From NCBI GenBank assembly GCA_025355105.1, contig JANYAE010000052.1, positions 62,001 to 126,000 on the forward strand: a stretch of DNA of 64,000 bases, given 5' to 3'. This document shows positions 1 through 7,523 of this stretch, one piece after another. The position numbers and the translations under genes were made by a program. The notes beneath the pieces are model-generated. The model ran no database searches, was not told where the DNA came from, and was given only the letters and a program-made list of their open reading frames with translations. Numbering within the stretch: the stretch's first letter is position 1; each line of letters starts with the position of its first letter. This DNA is from Pseudomonadota bacterium. GTDB taxonomy: Bacteria > Pseudomonadota > Gammaproteobacteria > Steroidobacterales > Steroidobacteraceae.

Positions 1-1
1 G

Positions 2-262
2 CTCGGCATGACGCGCTCGTTGTGCCTCGAGGTCGCCCGCTCCGGCATCACCGTCAACGCCGTGGCGCCGGGCTGGATCGCGACCGGCTCGCAGACCGAG
101 GACGAGCAGCGTGCCGGTGCGGCGAGTCCGCTCGGCCGCTCCGGCCGTGCCGCCGAGGTGGCGGCCGCGATCAGCTTCCTGTGCTCGGCGGGCGCCTCGT
201 ACGTCACCGGCCACCTGCTGGTCGTCGACGGCGGCAACAGCGTCATCGAGAGCAAGGCATGA
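2..262 (+). CDS. SDR family oxidoreductase, C-terminal part (gene truncated by the window edge)
   Basis: Only the last ~86 residues of a short-chain dehydrogenase/reductase are present; the open frame runs off the left edge, so the Met at base 8 is internal. The visible segment has the usual SDR C-terminal half: VNAVAPGWI after the (missing) active-site helix, a proline/leucine stretch with the flexible substrate loop, and the ending YVTGHLLVVDGG typical of FabG-like members. These enzymes reduce or oxidise an alcohol/carbonyl with NAD(P)H in the cytoplasm; the substrate cannot be read. Its TGA overlaps the ATG of the next SDR gene (ATGA), so the two are probably co-translated and may perform consecutive steps of one pathway. 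Confidence 0.9.
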   Translation, partial: LGMTRSLCLEVARSGITVNAVAPGWIATGSQTEDEQRAGAASPLGRSGRAAEVAAAISFLCSAGASYVTGHLLVVDGGNSVIESKA

Positions 263-1026
263 GCGCCGACGCCAGGGTCGTCCTCGTCACCGGTGCGGGG
301 GGCGGCATCGGCGGCGCGGTGGCGCGCCGATTCGCCGCCGCCGGCTGGCGGCCGGTGCTGACCGACCTGGTGGAGGGACCGCTCGCCGCGGCGGCCGCGG
401 CGGCGGGCGGTGCACCGTTCCGGGCCGCGGATCTTCGCAGTGCGACGACCTGCGCGGACGTCGTCGCCTGGGCCGTCAGCCGCATGGGTCGCCTTGACGG
501 GCTGGTGAACGCTGCCGGTGTCTGGCGCGAGGGGCCGACCGCCGAGACGCGCGAGGAGGATTTCGACATCCTGTTCGACGTCAACGTGAAGGGGCTCTAC
601 TTCATGACCGCGGCGGCGATCCCGCATCTCAAGGCGTGCGAAGGCTTCGTCGTCAACCTGTCGAGCGACGCTGGCCTGCAGGGCAATACCGGTGCGGCCG
701 CCTACTGCGCCTCGAAGGGTGCGGTTTCGCTCTTCACCAAGGCGCTGGCACTTGAGCTCGCGCCTGACGGCGTGCGCGTCAACGCCATTTGCCCCGGCGA
801 CGTCGCGGGCCCGATGCTCGAGTTTCAGGCGAACACGTACGGCGGCGACGACCCGGCGGCCTACTTCGCGAGGCTGCTCGGCGGCTATCCGCAGGGACCG
901 GTGCGGGCCCGCTTCATCAAGCCCGACGAGGTGGCGTCGCTCATCGAGTACCTGGCGCGACCTGAGGCGCAGCCGATCACCGGCGCGACGCTGTCGATCG
1001 ACTTTGGCTATTCCGCCGGCAAGTGA
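259..1026 (+). CDS. SDR family NAD(P)-dependent oxidoreductase
   Basis: 255-residue classical short-chain dehydrogenase. The cofactor motif TGAGGGIG is at residues 11-18, NAAG at about 84-87, the active-site Ser around 135-136 (NLSSDAG), and the catalytic YxxxK is Tyr149/Lys153. The C-terminus keeps the ITGATLSIDFGY dinucleotide/oligomer strand. The start is the ATG that overlaps the preceding SDR stop by ATGA; a longer frame upstream of it is just the out-of-frame shadow of the first SDR. It sits second in a tight run SDR-SDR-cupin-gamma-glutamyltransferase. Substrate unknown; two SDRs in tandem often act on a polyol or hydroxy-acid, but nothing here proves it. Confidence 0.92.
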   Translation: MSADARVVLVTGAGGGIGGAVARRFAAAGWRPVLTDLVEGPLAAAAAAAGGAPFRAADLRSATTCADVVAWAVSRMGRLDGLVNAAGVWREGPTAETREEDFDILFDVNVKGLYFMTAAAIPHLKACEGFVVNLSSDAGLQGNTGAAAYCASKGAVSLFTKALALELAPDGVRVNAICPGDVAGPMLEFQANTYGGDDPAAYFARLLGGYPQGPVRARFIKPDEVASLIEYLARPEAQPITGATLSIDFGYSAGK

Positions 1027-1066
1027 CCGGTACCCGGGCCTCGGCGCCCGCAACCCAGGACCAGAG

Positions 1067-1435
1067 ATGCCGACGCTGATTCCCGCTCCCACCGTGATCG
1101 CCGCCGCAGGCGCGAAACCGAAGCGCATCGAGGAGTACGTCGGGCGCGTCAACAGCGGAACCGCCTCGCTCAGCGTCGCGCGCATGCAGAGCCCGGCCGG
1201 ATGGTCCGAGCCCGGCCAACGGCCGGCGTTCGACGAGTACACACTGGTGCTTGCCGGCCGCCGGCGGGTCGCATCGGAGGGTGGCTTGAGCCTCGACGTC
1301 CGCGCCGGACAGGCGGTGGTAACGCGCGGTGGCGAATGGGTGCGCTACTCGACCCCTGAGCCGGAGGGCGCCGAGTACGTCGCGATTTGCCTGCCGGCCT
1401 TCTCGCCACTCATTGTTCACAGGGATCCCCCATGA
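1067..1435 (+). CDS. Small cupin-domain protein
   Basis: 122-residue single-domain protein that looks like a cupin: a turn with GRRRVASEGG, then VRAGQAVVTRGGEWVRYSTPEP, the glycine-rich second cupin-type motif, and a hydrophobic beta strand YVAICLPAFSP at the end. It resembles EutQ/ChrR-style small cupins rather than a full dioxygenase; the clear HxH metal motif of classical cupins is not evident, so metal-dependent catalysis is uncertain. The ATG lies 40 bases after the SDR stop, and its own TGA overlaps the ATG of the gamma-glutamyltransferase, implying co-translation. Possible roles are ligand sensing or an isomerase step in the local pathway. Confidence 0.75.
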   Translation: MPTLIPAPTVIAAAGAKPKRIEEYVGRVNSGTASLSVARMQSPAGWSEPGQRPAFDEYTLVLAGRRRVASEGGLSLDVRAGQAVVTRGGEWVRYSTPEPEGAEYVAICLPAFSPLIVHRDPP

Positions 1436-3138
1436 CCAGCTTCATTCAACGCGGCGCGACGTCGACGCTCGATTCGACCGCCGCCCGCCGCGGGCTGCTG
1501 ATCGCAGTCCTCGCCTTCGTCGCACTGAACCCCTCACCGGCGTGCGCCTACTCGGGTGCCGTGGCCTCACCGGACCGCTACGGGGCCGACACCGCCGAGG
1601 AGGTGCTGAAGGCCGGCGGCAACGCCGTCGATGCCGCGGTGGCCATGGCGTTCACGCTCGCCGTGACCTACCCCGAGGCCGGCAACCTCGGCGGCGGTGG
1701 CTTCGCGACCGTCTATTTCCGCGGCAAGGCCTACTTTCTAGACTACCGCGAACGTGCGCCCGCGGCGGCGACGGCCACGATGTATCTCGATTCGAAGGGC
1801 GAGGTGGTCCCGGACGCGAGCACGGTTGGCGTGCGCGCGGCGGCGGTCCCCGGCACGGTAAAGGGCCTTTGGCAGCTGCACCGGCGCTTCGGTGCGCTGC
1901 CGTGGCGCCGGCTCCTGCAGCCGGCGATCCGCTACGCACGCGACGGGTTCGTCGCGAGCGAGATGCTGAGCCAGCAAAGCGCGGACACCGTGAAGTCGCT
2001 CGCCGGCCGGACCAACTTCGAGGCGTATTTTGGTGCGATCAAGCCCGCGGCCACGCTGCGGCAGGTCGAACTCGCGGCGACGCTCGAGCGGATCGCGCTC
2101 CACGGAACCCACGACTTCTACCAAGGGGAGACTGCACGCCTGATCATCGCGCAGATGGCGCGCGGCCACGGCCTCATGACCGCGAAGGACCTGGCGGCCT
2201 ATCAGGCCATCTGGCGCACGCCGCTCGAGTCGGACTGGGCCGGCTATCGGATCATCACGGCGCCGCCGCCGAGCTCAGGCGGCATCGCCCTCATCTCGCT
2301 GCTCAAGATGAAGGCGATCATTGCGCCGCTGTTTGCGGGTGTGACGCTGAACTCGCCGCAGTACGTGCACCTCCTGGCCGAGATCGAGAAGCCAGTGTTC
2401 GCCGATCGCGCCGAGTACCTGGGGGACCCGGACTTCCAGGCGGTTCCGATCGCCCCTCTGCTCGCCGACGAGTACCTGTCGGCCCGCGCCCGACGCGTGA
2501 GTCCGGAGCGGCCCACCGCAACCGAGGCGGTCACCCCCGGTCTCGCGGAGCACCACAACACCACCCATTTTTCAGTGGTGGATCGTTTTGGCAACGCGGT
2601 GTCGAACACCTACACGCTGAATGACGACTTCGGTGCGGGCGAGGTCGTCGAGCGCGCCGGCTTCCTGCTCAACAACGAGATGGACGATTTCTCGGTAAAG
2701 GCCGGCTCACCGAACCTCTACGGCGTCGTCGGTGGCGAAGCGAACGCGATCGCGCCCGGCAAGACGCCGCTGTCGTCGATGACACCGACCATACTCACGC
2801 GCGACGGTCAGGTGGCGCTGGTGATCGGTACGCCGGGCGGATCGCGGATCTTCACCTCGGTGTTCCAGGTGATCACCAACTGGCACGACTTCGGTCTGCC
2901 GCTCGGGCAGGCGGTTGCGGCTCCGCGCGTGCACCACCAGCTGCTGCCGAAGGATACGATCTTCGAGGAGCCGTATGGCCAGGTCGACGCGGCAACCCGG
3001 CAGGCGCTCGAGGCGCGTGGCTACCACTTCGAGAACCAAGGCTGGAACGGCGACATCGAGGCGATCGAGGTGGCGGCGCGCGGAACCTTCGCCGCGGCCG
3101 ACCCGCGCGGGATCGGCGTCGCGCGCGTGCTCGACTAG
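1432..3138 (+). CDS. ggt: Gamma-glutamyltransferase, exported
   Basis: 568-residue Ntn-hydrolase. It has an N-terminal export signal (hydrophobic residues ~20-38 ending PACA), the large-subunit opening DTAEEVLKAGGNAVDAAVAM, an Arg in DYRERAP (about residue 106) that binds the gamma-glutamyl carboxylate, and the autoprocessing site NTTHFSVVD with the expected nucleophile Thr377 in the position of E. coli Thr391. GSRIFTSVFQVI near the C-terminus is the conserved small-subunit helix. The protein should cleave itself into two chains in the periplasm and hydrolyse or transfer gamma-glutamyl groups from glutathione or gamma-glutamyl amides. The start at 1432 (ATGA overlap with the cupin) is preferred over an upstream in-frame ATG at 1387. 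Pairing with a cupin and SDRs is unusual for a glutathione-only enzyme. Confidence 0.93.
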   Translation: MTSFIQRGATSTLDSTAARRGLLIAVLAFVALNPSPACAYSGAVASPDRYGADTAEEVLKAGGNAVDAAVAMAFTLAVTYPEAGNLGGGGFATVYFRGKAYFLDYRERAPAAATATMYLDSKGEVVPDASTVGVRAAAVPGTVKGLWQLHRRFGALPWRRLLQPAIRYARDGFVASEMLSQQSADTVKSLAGRTNFEAYFGAIKPAATLRQVELAATLERIALHGTHDFYQGETARLIIAQMARGHGLMTAKDLAAYQAIWRTPLESDWAGYRIITAPPPSSGGIALISLLKMKAIIAPLFAGVTLNSPQYVHLLAEIEKPVFADRAEYLGDPDFQAVPIAPLLADEYLSARARRVSPERPTATEAVTPGLAEHHNTTHFSVVDRFGNAVSNTYTLNDDFGAGEVVERAGFLLNNEMDDFSVKAGSPNLYGVVGGEANAIAPGKTPLSSMTPTILTRDGQVALVIGTPGGSRIFTSVFQVITNWHDFGLPLGQAVAAPRVHHQLLPKDTIFEEPYGQVDAATRQALEARGYHFENQGWNGDIEAIEVAARGTFAAADPRGIGVARVLD

Positions 3139-3151
3139 CGCGGCGGTGTCC

Positions 3152-3171
3152 ACCGGGCGTCACTGCCCGGT
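3152..3171. terminator. Hairpin between converging ggt and racemase-family genes
   Basis: Seven-base perfect stem (ACCGGGC / GCCCGGT) with a six-base loop, lying just after the ggt stop and over the last codons of the opposite gene. It has no T-tract, so it is at best a weak bidirectional terminator; it could equally be chance in GC-rich DNA. Confidence 0.35.
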
Positions 3172-4200
3172 CAGGCCGCTCACGCCCCACGTGTCGTTGA
3201 GCACGTAACCCTCGGGATACGGATCCTCGGCATCGAGCAGATACTGGTGGAAGCCGGTGATCCAGGCGCGCCCCGTGATCGACGGCCGGATCGCGGCTCG
3301 GCCGCCGACCTCGATGTCACCGAGGATCCGGCCGCGGAAGGTCGAGCCGATCAGCGACGCGTGGATCATCTCGTCGCCGACCTGCATCAGACCACGGGCG
3401 CGGAGCACCGCCATTCGCGCCGCGGTTCCCGTCCCTGTCGGGCTGCGGTCCGAGCGCCCGGGCGCGACGATGCAGGTGTTGGTCGTGACCGCGCCCACGC
3501 CCTCGAACGGCCGGTTAATTTGCACGATCGAGACCCCGCGGATCGCGGGGTTCCCGGGGTGGACGACATCGAGCTGCTCGCGGGCGGCCTTGCGGATGCG
3601 CTCGCCAAGTATCGCGAGCTCGCGGGCCTCGTCGGCCACGACCCGAAAGCCGAGCGTCGTGCCGTCGACGATCGCGTAGAACATGCCGCCGTAGGCGACG
3701 TCTACGCTGATCGTGCCGACGCCGTCCACATCGAGGGGCGCGTCGAGCCGATCGACGAACGCTGGCACGTTCTCGATCTCGACCGAAAGGCACTTGCCGC
3801 CGCGGCACGTGGCCCGCGCCAGTATCGGGCCGCCCGGCACCTCAATGCGGACGGTCGTTTCCGGCTCCTGCATTGCGATGATGCCGGTCTCGAGCAGTAC
3901 CGTCGTGATGCAGATCAGGTTCGAGCCGGAGCTCGGGACGTATTCCGTCGGCTCCATGATGATCGCGCCGATCTGGCAGTCACGATTCACGGCGGGAACG
4001 AGCAAGTTCACGTGGCGCGCCACGCTGCCGCGCGGCTCGCAGAGCAGCATTCGGCGCACGTGGTCATGCTCGCGACGCATGCATTCCATCTGCTCGTAGA
4101 GAGTGGCGCCGGCCGGCGGCAGCACGCCGCCGACGATGACGTCGCCGATTTCGCCCTCGGCGTGGCAGCCGACAACCGAAATGACGCGCCGTGCCCTCAT
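3160..4200 (-). CDS. Proline racemase family protein with Ser/Thr catalytic pair
   Basis: 346-residue member of the proline racemase/4-hydroxyproline epimerase/trans-3-hydroxyproline dehydratase family: early GCHAEGEIGDVIVGG, DVAYGGMFYAI in the middle and a TGTGTAARMA loop. The two catalytic positions, both Cys in racemases and epimerases, are Ser91 (in SSGSN) and Thr255 (in DRSPTGTGT). A Thr at the second place is the signature of 3-hydroxyproline dehydratases, while Ser at the first place is seen in a different subgroup, so the reaction (dehydratase, epimerase or something else) is open. The ATG at 4200 follows GGAGGA by seven bases. It converges on ggt; no hydroxyproline regulon genes flank it. 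Confidence 0.9.
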   Translation of the reverse strand: MRARRVISVVGCHAEGEIGDVIVGGVLPPAGATLYEQMECMRREHDHVRRMLLCEPRGSVARHVNLLVPAVNRDCQIGAIIMEPTEYVPSSGSNLICITTVLLETGIIAMQEPETTVRIEVPGGPILARATCRGGKCLSVEIENVPAFVDRLDAPLDVDGVGTISVDVAYGGMFYAIVDGTTLGFRVVADEARELAILGERIRKAAREQLDVVHPGNPAIRGVSIVQINRPFEGVGAVTTNTCIVAPGRSDRSPTGTGTAARMAVLRARGLMQVGDEMIHASLIGSTFRGRILGDIEVGGRAAIRPSITGRAWITGFHQYLLDAEDPYPEGYVLNDTWGVSGLTGQ

Positions 4201-4422
4201 CGATGTGTCCTCCGCCGCGCACCCATGTCAGCGACGCTGCCGTAGCTGCGGCCGGCATTGAACGTTAGACGTTGGCGACGGCGCGGTCGAGCGTGCGCTG
4301 CGAGTCCCGCGGCGAAATCGCCGCGGGCCATTGGCGGCACCAGCGCCGTCGACTAAAGTGAGCCTGGGGGGCGTCCGCCACGACCACCGTGCCGCTCGGA
4401 TTGATCCTCGGAGGAACCCACC

Positions 4423-4683
4423 GTGCAGATTGCCGTCGACGTCAGTCTCTACCCGCTCACCGGCGACTACATCCCACCGATCAAGGCGTTCATTGAACGG
4501 CTCAGCGGGTACTCGGGGCTCACGATCGAGTACAACTCGCTGAGCACTCAGGTGCGCGGCGAGTTCGACACGGTCTTCGATGCGCTGAAGGCGGAGGTGC
4601 GCGAGACATTTGCGGGGCCTGACCGCGCGGTACTGGTACTGAAGGTGATCGGTGGGCCGACGCCCGGTGCCACGGTGTTCTAG
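4423..4683 (+). CDS. Small thiamine-binding-type (YkoF/MTH1187-like) protein
   Basis: 86-residue protein with the ferredoxin-like pattern of the MTH1187/YkoF family: VDVSLYPL, IKAFIERLSGYSGLTIEYNSLSTQVRG split over two strands, then FDTVFDALKAEV and a last strand AVLVLKVIGG. Family members bind thiamine or a related pyrimidine and are small cytoplasmic proteins of uncertain role. The start is a GTG with a strong GGAGGAA ribosome site eight bases upstream, which decides against an ATG. It stands alone, transcribed away from the racemase-family gene; the 245 bases after it carry no gene I can support. Confidence 0.8.
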   Translation: MQIAVDVSLYPLTGDYIPPIKAFIERLSGYSGLTIEYNSLSTQVRGEFDTVFDALKAEVRETFAGPDRAVLVLKVIGGPTPGATVF

Positions 4684-4928
4684 CCGCTCGACGGCCGCTA
4701 CTGGACTCCCTTGGCGTACCAGTTTCTCGATGGTCACGTGAGCGGCCGTCACCGGCCGTGCCAGTTCGCGCACGCGTGGCCGAGTACCCGCGGCGACTGG
4801 CAGATCGTCGGCGGCAGGCGTGCGCGGGACGAGGTCGTGACCGTCGAGCGCAGCCGGCGGAGCCGGCTGCTGTCCGCGGGGCGAGTCGCCGCAACGACGC
4901 GGCCGGTGCCGGTCGCGCCGCGCGGTCG

Positions 4929-5663
4929 TCAGAACTCGAGATCGAGCGACGCGCACAGCCAGTCGAGCATCGGCCGCATCAGCTGGAAGCGCTGCATCAG
5001 CAGCTTTACGAGTTCTGGGCGCAGGAGATCCGCGTCGCCGAGTGCCGCGCTGGCGATGAAGTCCTTGCGCTTCAGGTCCACGATGAGCTCGTGCCCCGGG
5101 TCGTAGCCGCGCGGTGGGCGCGACAGCGTCTCGCCGCCGAGCTCGAATACCCGCGTGAAGGCCCGGTCGCGCGTCGCCTTCTTCCAGCTGCGCGGGTTGT
5201 CGATCAGGAAGTCCCGCAGGCGCTTCAGCGTTTCCGGCTGCGGATGCCAGATGCCGCCGCCCGTGAAGCAGGCGCCGGGCTCGAGGTGCAGGTACAGCAC
5301 CGGCGCATCGAGCCGGCCGAGCGCCGCGGTCCCGAGGCTGCCGCGGGCCGTCGCCTTCGTCGCCGCGTGGTAGAAGCTCATGCCGACGTGCGTCTTGTAG
5401 GGCTGCTTGTCGGACGAGAAGCGCGTGTCGCGGTGGATCCGGAATAGCGAGCCGCCGACGGCGCGCGGGCTTGCGACCAGCTGCGGACTGATCTTCTGCA
5501 GGGGGGCCGCGAGGTCGCTGATGAGCCGCAGCGCGGGCCGCCTCACGTGTTCCTCGTACTGCTCCTTGTGAGCGTGGAACCACTCGCGCCGGTTGTTGCG
5601 CTTGAGCGCTCTCAGAAACCGGAACGTCGCTGGCGTGAAGTAGGGCTCTCTACGGGTGGACAT
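4929..5663 (-). CDS. DUF2461 domain-containing protein
   Basis: 244-residue protein matching the DUF2461/TIGR02453 family: FTPATFRFLRALKRNNRREWF at the start with the characteristic NN-x-x-EWF core, FRIHRDTRFSSDKQPYKTH in the middle and a basic DLKRKDF segment near the C-terminus. The family is widespread in proteobacteria and fungi and has no assigned biochemical role that I know of; no signal peptide or membrane span is seen, so it is cytoplasmic. The ATG at 5663 is preferred over a GTG six bases upstream because GGGAG sits five bases before the ATG but almost touches the GTG. It is followed, in transcription, by a 245-base gap. Confidence 0.88.
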   Translation of the reverse strand: MSTRREPYFTPATFRFLRALKRNNRREWFHAHKEQYEEHVRRPALRLISDLAAPLQKISPQLVASPRAVGGSLFRIHRDTRFSSDKQPYKTHVGMSFYHAATKATARGSLGTAALGRLDAPVLYLHLEPGACFTGGGIWHPQPETLKRLRDFLIDNPRSWKKATRDRAFTRVFELGGETLSRPPRGYDPGHELIVDLKRKDFIASAALGDADLLRPELVKLLMQRFQLMRPMLDWLCASLDLEF

Positions 5664-5774
5664 GGACACTCCCTGCGGCGTTCGGCCGGCGGGGCAGCGG
5701 CGTTGTGTGCGCCGTCGGCAGCGCCATTGTCGGTCGGATCGGGCCGCGGGGCCAGATGGCCCGCGCGAACGCGT

Positions 5775-7355
5775 TCAGACCCGCGGCCAGCGCTCGTTGC
5801 CGGGCCGCATCAGCTCCGCGGGCAGGCGGATGTCGTAGCGGCTGCGCAGCGCCGCGTCGAGCTCAGCGCCGATATGCGAGGGATAGTGGCTGCCCATGAT
5901 TTCGCGCACCCTCTGCGCGGCGACGGTCATCAACTCCGGCGAGCCGCGGAACTCCCAGTCCGACAGCGAAGAGCGGTCGCCGAGCTTCGGGTAGAGGTAC
6001 TCCGACTGCATCAGCGACAGGGTCTGCGGGGCGCCGAGGTAGTGGTTCGGACCGAGCACGGTGCGCTCGATGACCTCGTACGAGAGGGTCTCGTCGTTGA
6101 CCTCGATGCCGCGCAACGAGCGCTGCACGGCGCCGATCAGGTCGTTGTCGATGACCATCGACTCGAGCGAGCAGCCCATGAGGCTGCCCATCATGCCGGC
6201 GCACTCGCAGATCATGTTGCTGCCGGAGAGCGCCGACAGTGCGATCGTCATGCCCTTTTCGTAGCCGGCTTGGTAGTCCGGGCGCTTGGCGTCGGTCATG
6301 CCGGCGGCGACGACGCCGGGCAGGCCGAAGTGTCGCGCGACCTGGCCGGCCGCGGCCTGCAGCACGGCCTCCTCGCCGCTGCCGCCGCTGAAGGCGCCGG
6401 TGCGCAAGTCCGAGACGAAGGTCCACGGGCCGAAGTCGACCGGGCCGCCCGGGTTGATGAGGTTGACGAGCACGACGATCGAGAGCGCCTCGGCCGTGCA
6501 CTGGGCGAGGGCGCCGGCGAGCGCGGCAGGCGCCGTGGCCCCCGCCTGCGGCGCCGTGCACGCGCTTACGGGCAGGCCACGACGCGCGGCCTCGCACAGC
6601 ACCGCGGAGGTGTCCGGGCCGAAGCGCAGCGGCGACACCACGGGGCACACGCCGATCGCGGCGAAGGGCGCGCGACGGAAGGCGCCGGTCTCGCCGAGCA
6701 CCGTGTCCCAAAGCGTCTCGACGTCGTGGACCGTCGCAGGATCCGCGAGCGAGATGCTGAAGGGCTTGGCGGTCGCCGCCGCGCCTGCGTAGGCAACGTT
6801 GAGCGCGTGCAGCCGCGCGTCTTCGCAGATGTCGGTCGCGACCACCTGCTGGCCGCAGAAGTCGATGTGCTCGAGGAAGTCGCCCATGCGCCAGAAGTCG
6901 TAGAGGTCGAGGAGCGTCGACGGCCGGTACTTGCCGCTGTCCGGCTCGACGAAGCGCACCGCTTCGCCGGAGGTCGCGAAGTACACGCGATTGCCGCCGG
7001 AGCGGATGGTCCGCTCGGCGTCGCGGCCGTGGTAGATGATCTCCGGTGCGGCGTGAGCGATCAGGTCTTCGACGAGCGCGCGCGGGAAGCACAGCCGGCC
7101 ATTGGCATTGAAGTGCGCGCCCTTGGCGGTCGCGTAGTCGCGAATCTCGTCGCTGATCGCGCTGAAGCCGATGTTGGCGAGGATCGCGAAGGCGGTATCG
7201 GCGATGCGCTCGAGGTCGCGCTCCGAGAGCGGCTTGTAGACGCCGCCCGGCAGGCCCGGGCGGACGGCCTCGGAACGCCGAATCGAGCGCCGCTCGGCCA
7301 CCCGTGCGGCCCGACCGCGCGAATTTCTGCCGGTTGCCGGCACGAGGGGGGTCAT
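5775..7355 (-). CDS. Trimethylamine methyltransferase (MttB) superfamily protein, non-pyrrolysine
   Basis: 526-residue MttB-superfamily enzyme with recognisable family blocks (LSERDLERI, HALNVAYAGAAATAKPF, GLPGVVAAGMTDAKRPDYQAGYEKG, then LGPNHYLGAPQTLSLMQSEYLYP). The frame is uninterrupted, so there is no amber-encoded pyrrolysine and it belongs with the MtgB-type members that demethylate glycine betaine or other quaternary amines by transferring methyl to a corrinoid protein. No corrinoid-binding protein gene, corrinoid:tetrahydrofolate methyltransferase or reactivase is adjacent, so the acceptor is unknown. AGGAGG sits seven bases before the ATG. It is transcribed divergently from a BetI-like regulator across an AT-rich gap containing a palindrome, suggesting control by choline/betaine-type ligands. 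Confidence 0.9.
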   Translation of the reverse strand: MTPLVPATGRNSRGRAARVAERRSIRRSEAVRPGLPGGVYKPLSERDLERIADTAFAILANIGFSAISDEIRDYATAKGAHFNANGRLCFPRALVEDLIAHAAPEIIYHGRDAERTIRSGGNRVYFATSGEAVRFVEPDSGKYRPSTLLDLYDFWRMGDFLEHIDFCGQQVVATDICEDARLHALNVAYAGAAATAKPFSISLADPATVHDVETLWDTVLGETGAFRRAPFAAIGVCPVVSPLRFGPDTSAVLCEAARRGLPVSACTAPQAGATAPAALAGALAQCTAEALSIVVLVNLINPGGPVDFGPWTFVSDLRTGAFSGGSGEEAVLQAAAGQVARHFGLPGVVAAGMTDAKRPDYQAGYEKGMTIALSALSGSNMICECAGMMGSLMGCSLESMVIDNDLIGAVQRSLRGIEVNDETLSYEVIERTVLGPNHYLGAPQTLSLMQSEYLYPKLGDRSSLSDWEFRGSPELMTVAAQRVREIMGSHYPSHIGAELDAALRSRYDIRLPAELMRPGNERWPRV

Positions 7356-7440
7356 GGCATTGCCTCCTGACAGAGCGCCCGCCGGATGGTCGACGGCAGC
7401 GGAGCATGCGTCCTGCCTGCCCGGGCGTCAAGGAATTCGT

Positions 7441-7452
7441 GAATGTACATTC
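7441..7452. promoter_or_regulatory. 12-bp perfect palindrome, probable TetR/BetI-type operator
   Basis: GAATGTACATTC is its own reverse complement and sits in the AT-rich gap between the divergent MttB-family and BetI-like genes, followed at once by a second half-site-like CATTCAAT. TetR-family regulators bind such dyads and often repress both flanking genes. The surrounding 50 bases are the most AT-rich of this region and contain TTGACG at 7464-7469, though I could not pair it with a well-spaced -10 box. Confidence 0.6.
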
Positions 7453-7523
7453 ATTCAATTTACTTGACGAACCCATTGTTTAGTATTAAGTTTTGATCTG
7501 ATATCTGAAGACAAGGAACCCGG

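Noticed and set aside
5775-7355. Pyrrolysine-containing trimethylamine methyltransferase
   Set aside because: No in-frame amber codon interrupts the reading frame, and no pyl genes are present.
5547-7370. A 607-codon open frame on the + strand opposite the MttB-family gene
   Set aside because: It is rich in Arg/Gly/Val/Glu as expected for a shadow of a GC-rich gene, has no known motif and no ribosome site, while the minus-strand frame matches a known family end to end.
7464-7489. TTGACG...TATTAA as a promoter for the TetR-type gene
   Set aside because: The spacing is only 14 bases, too short for a standard housekeeping promoter; kept only as a remark.
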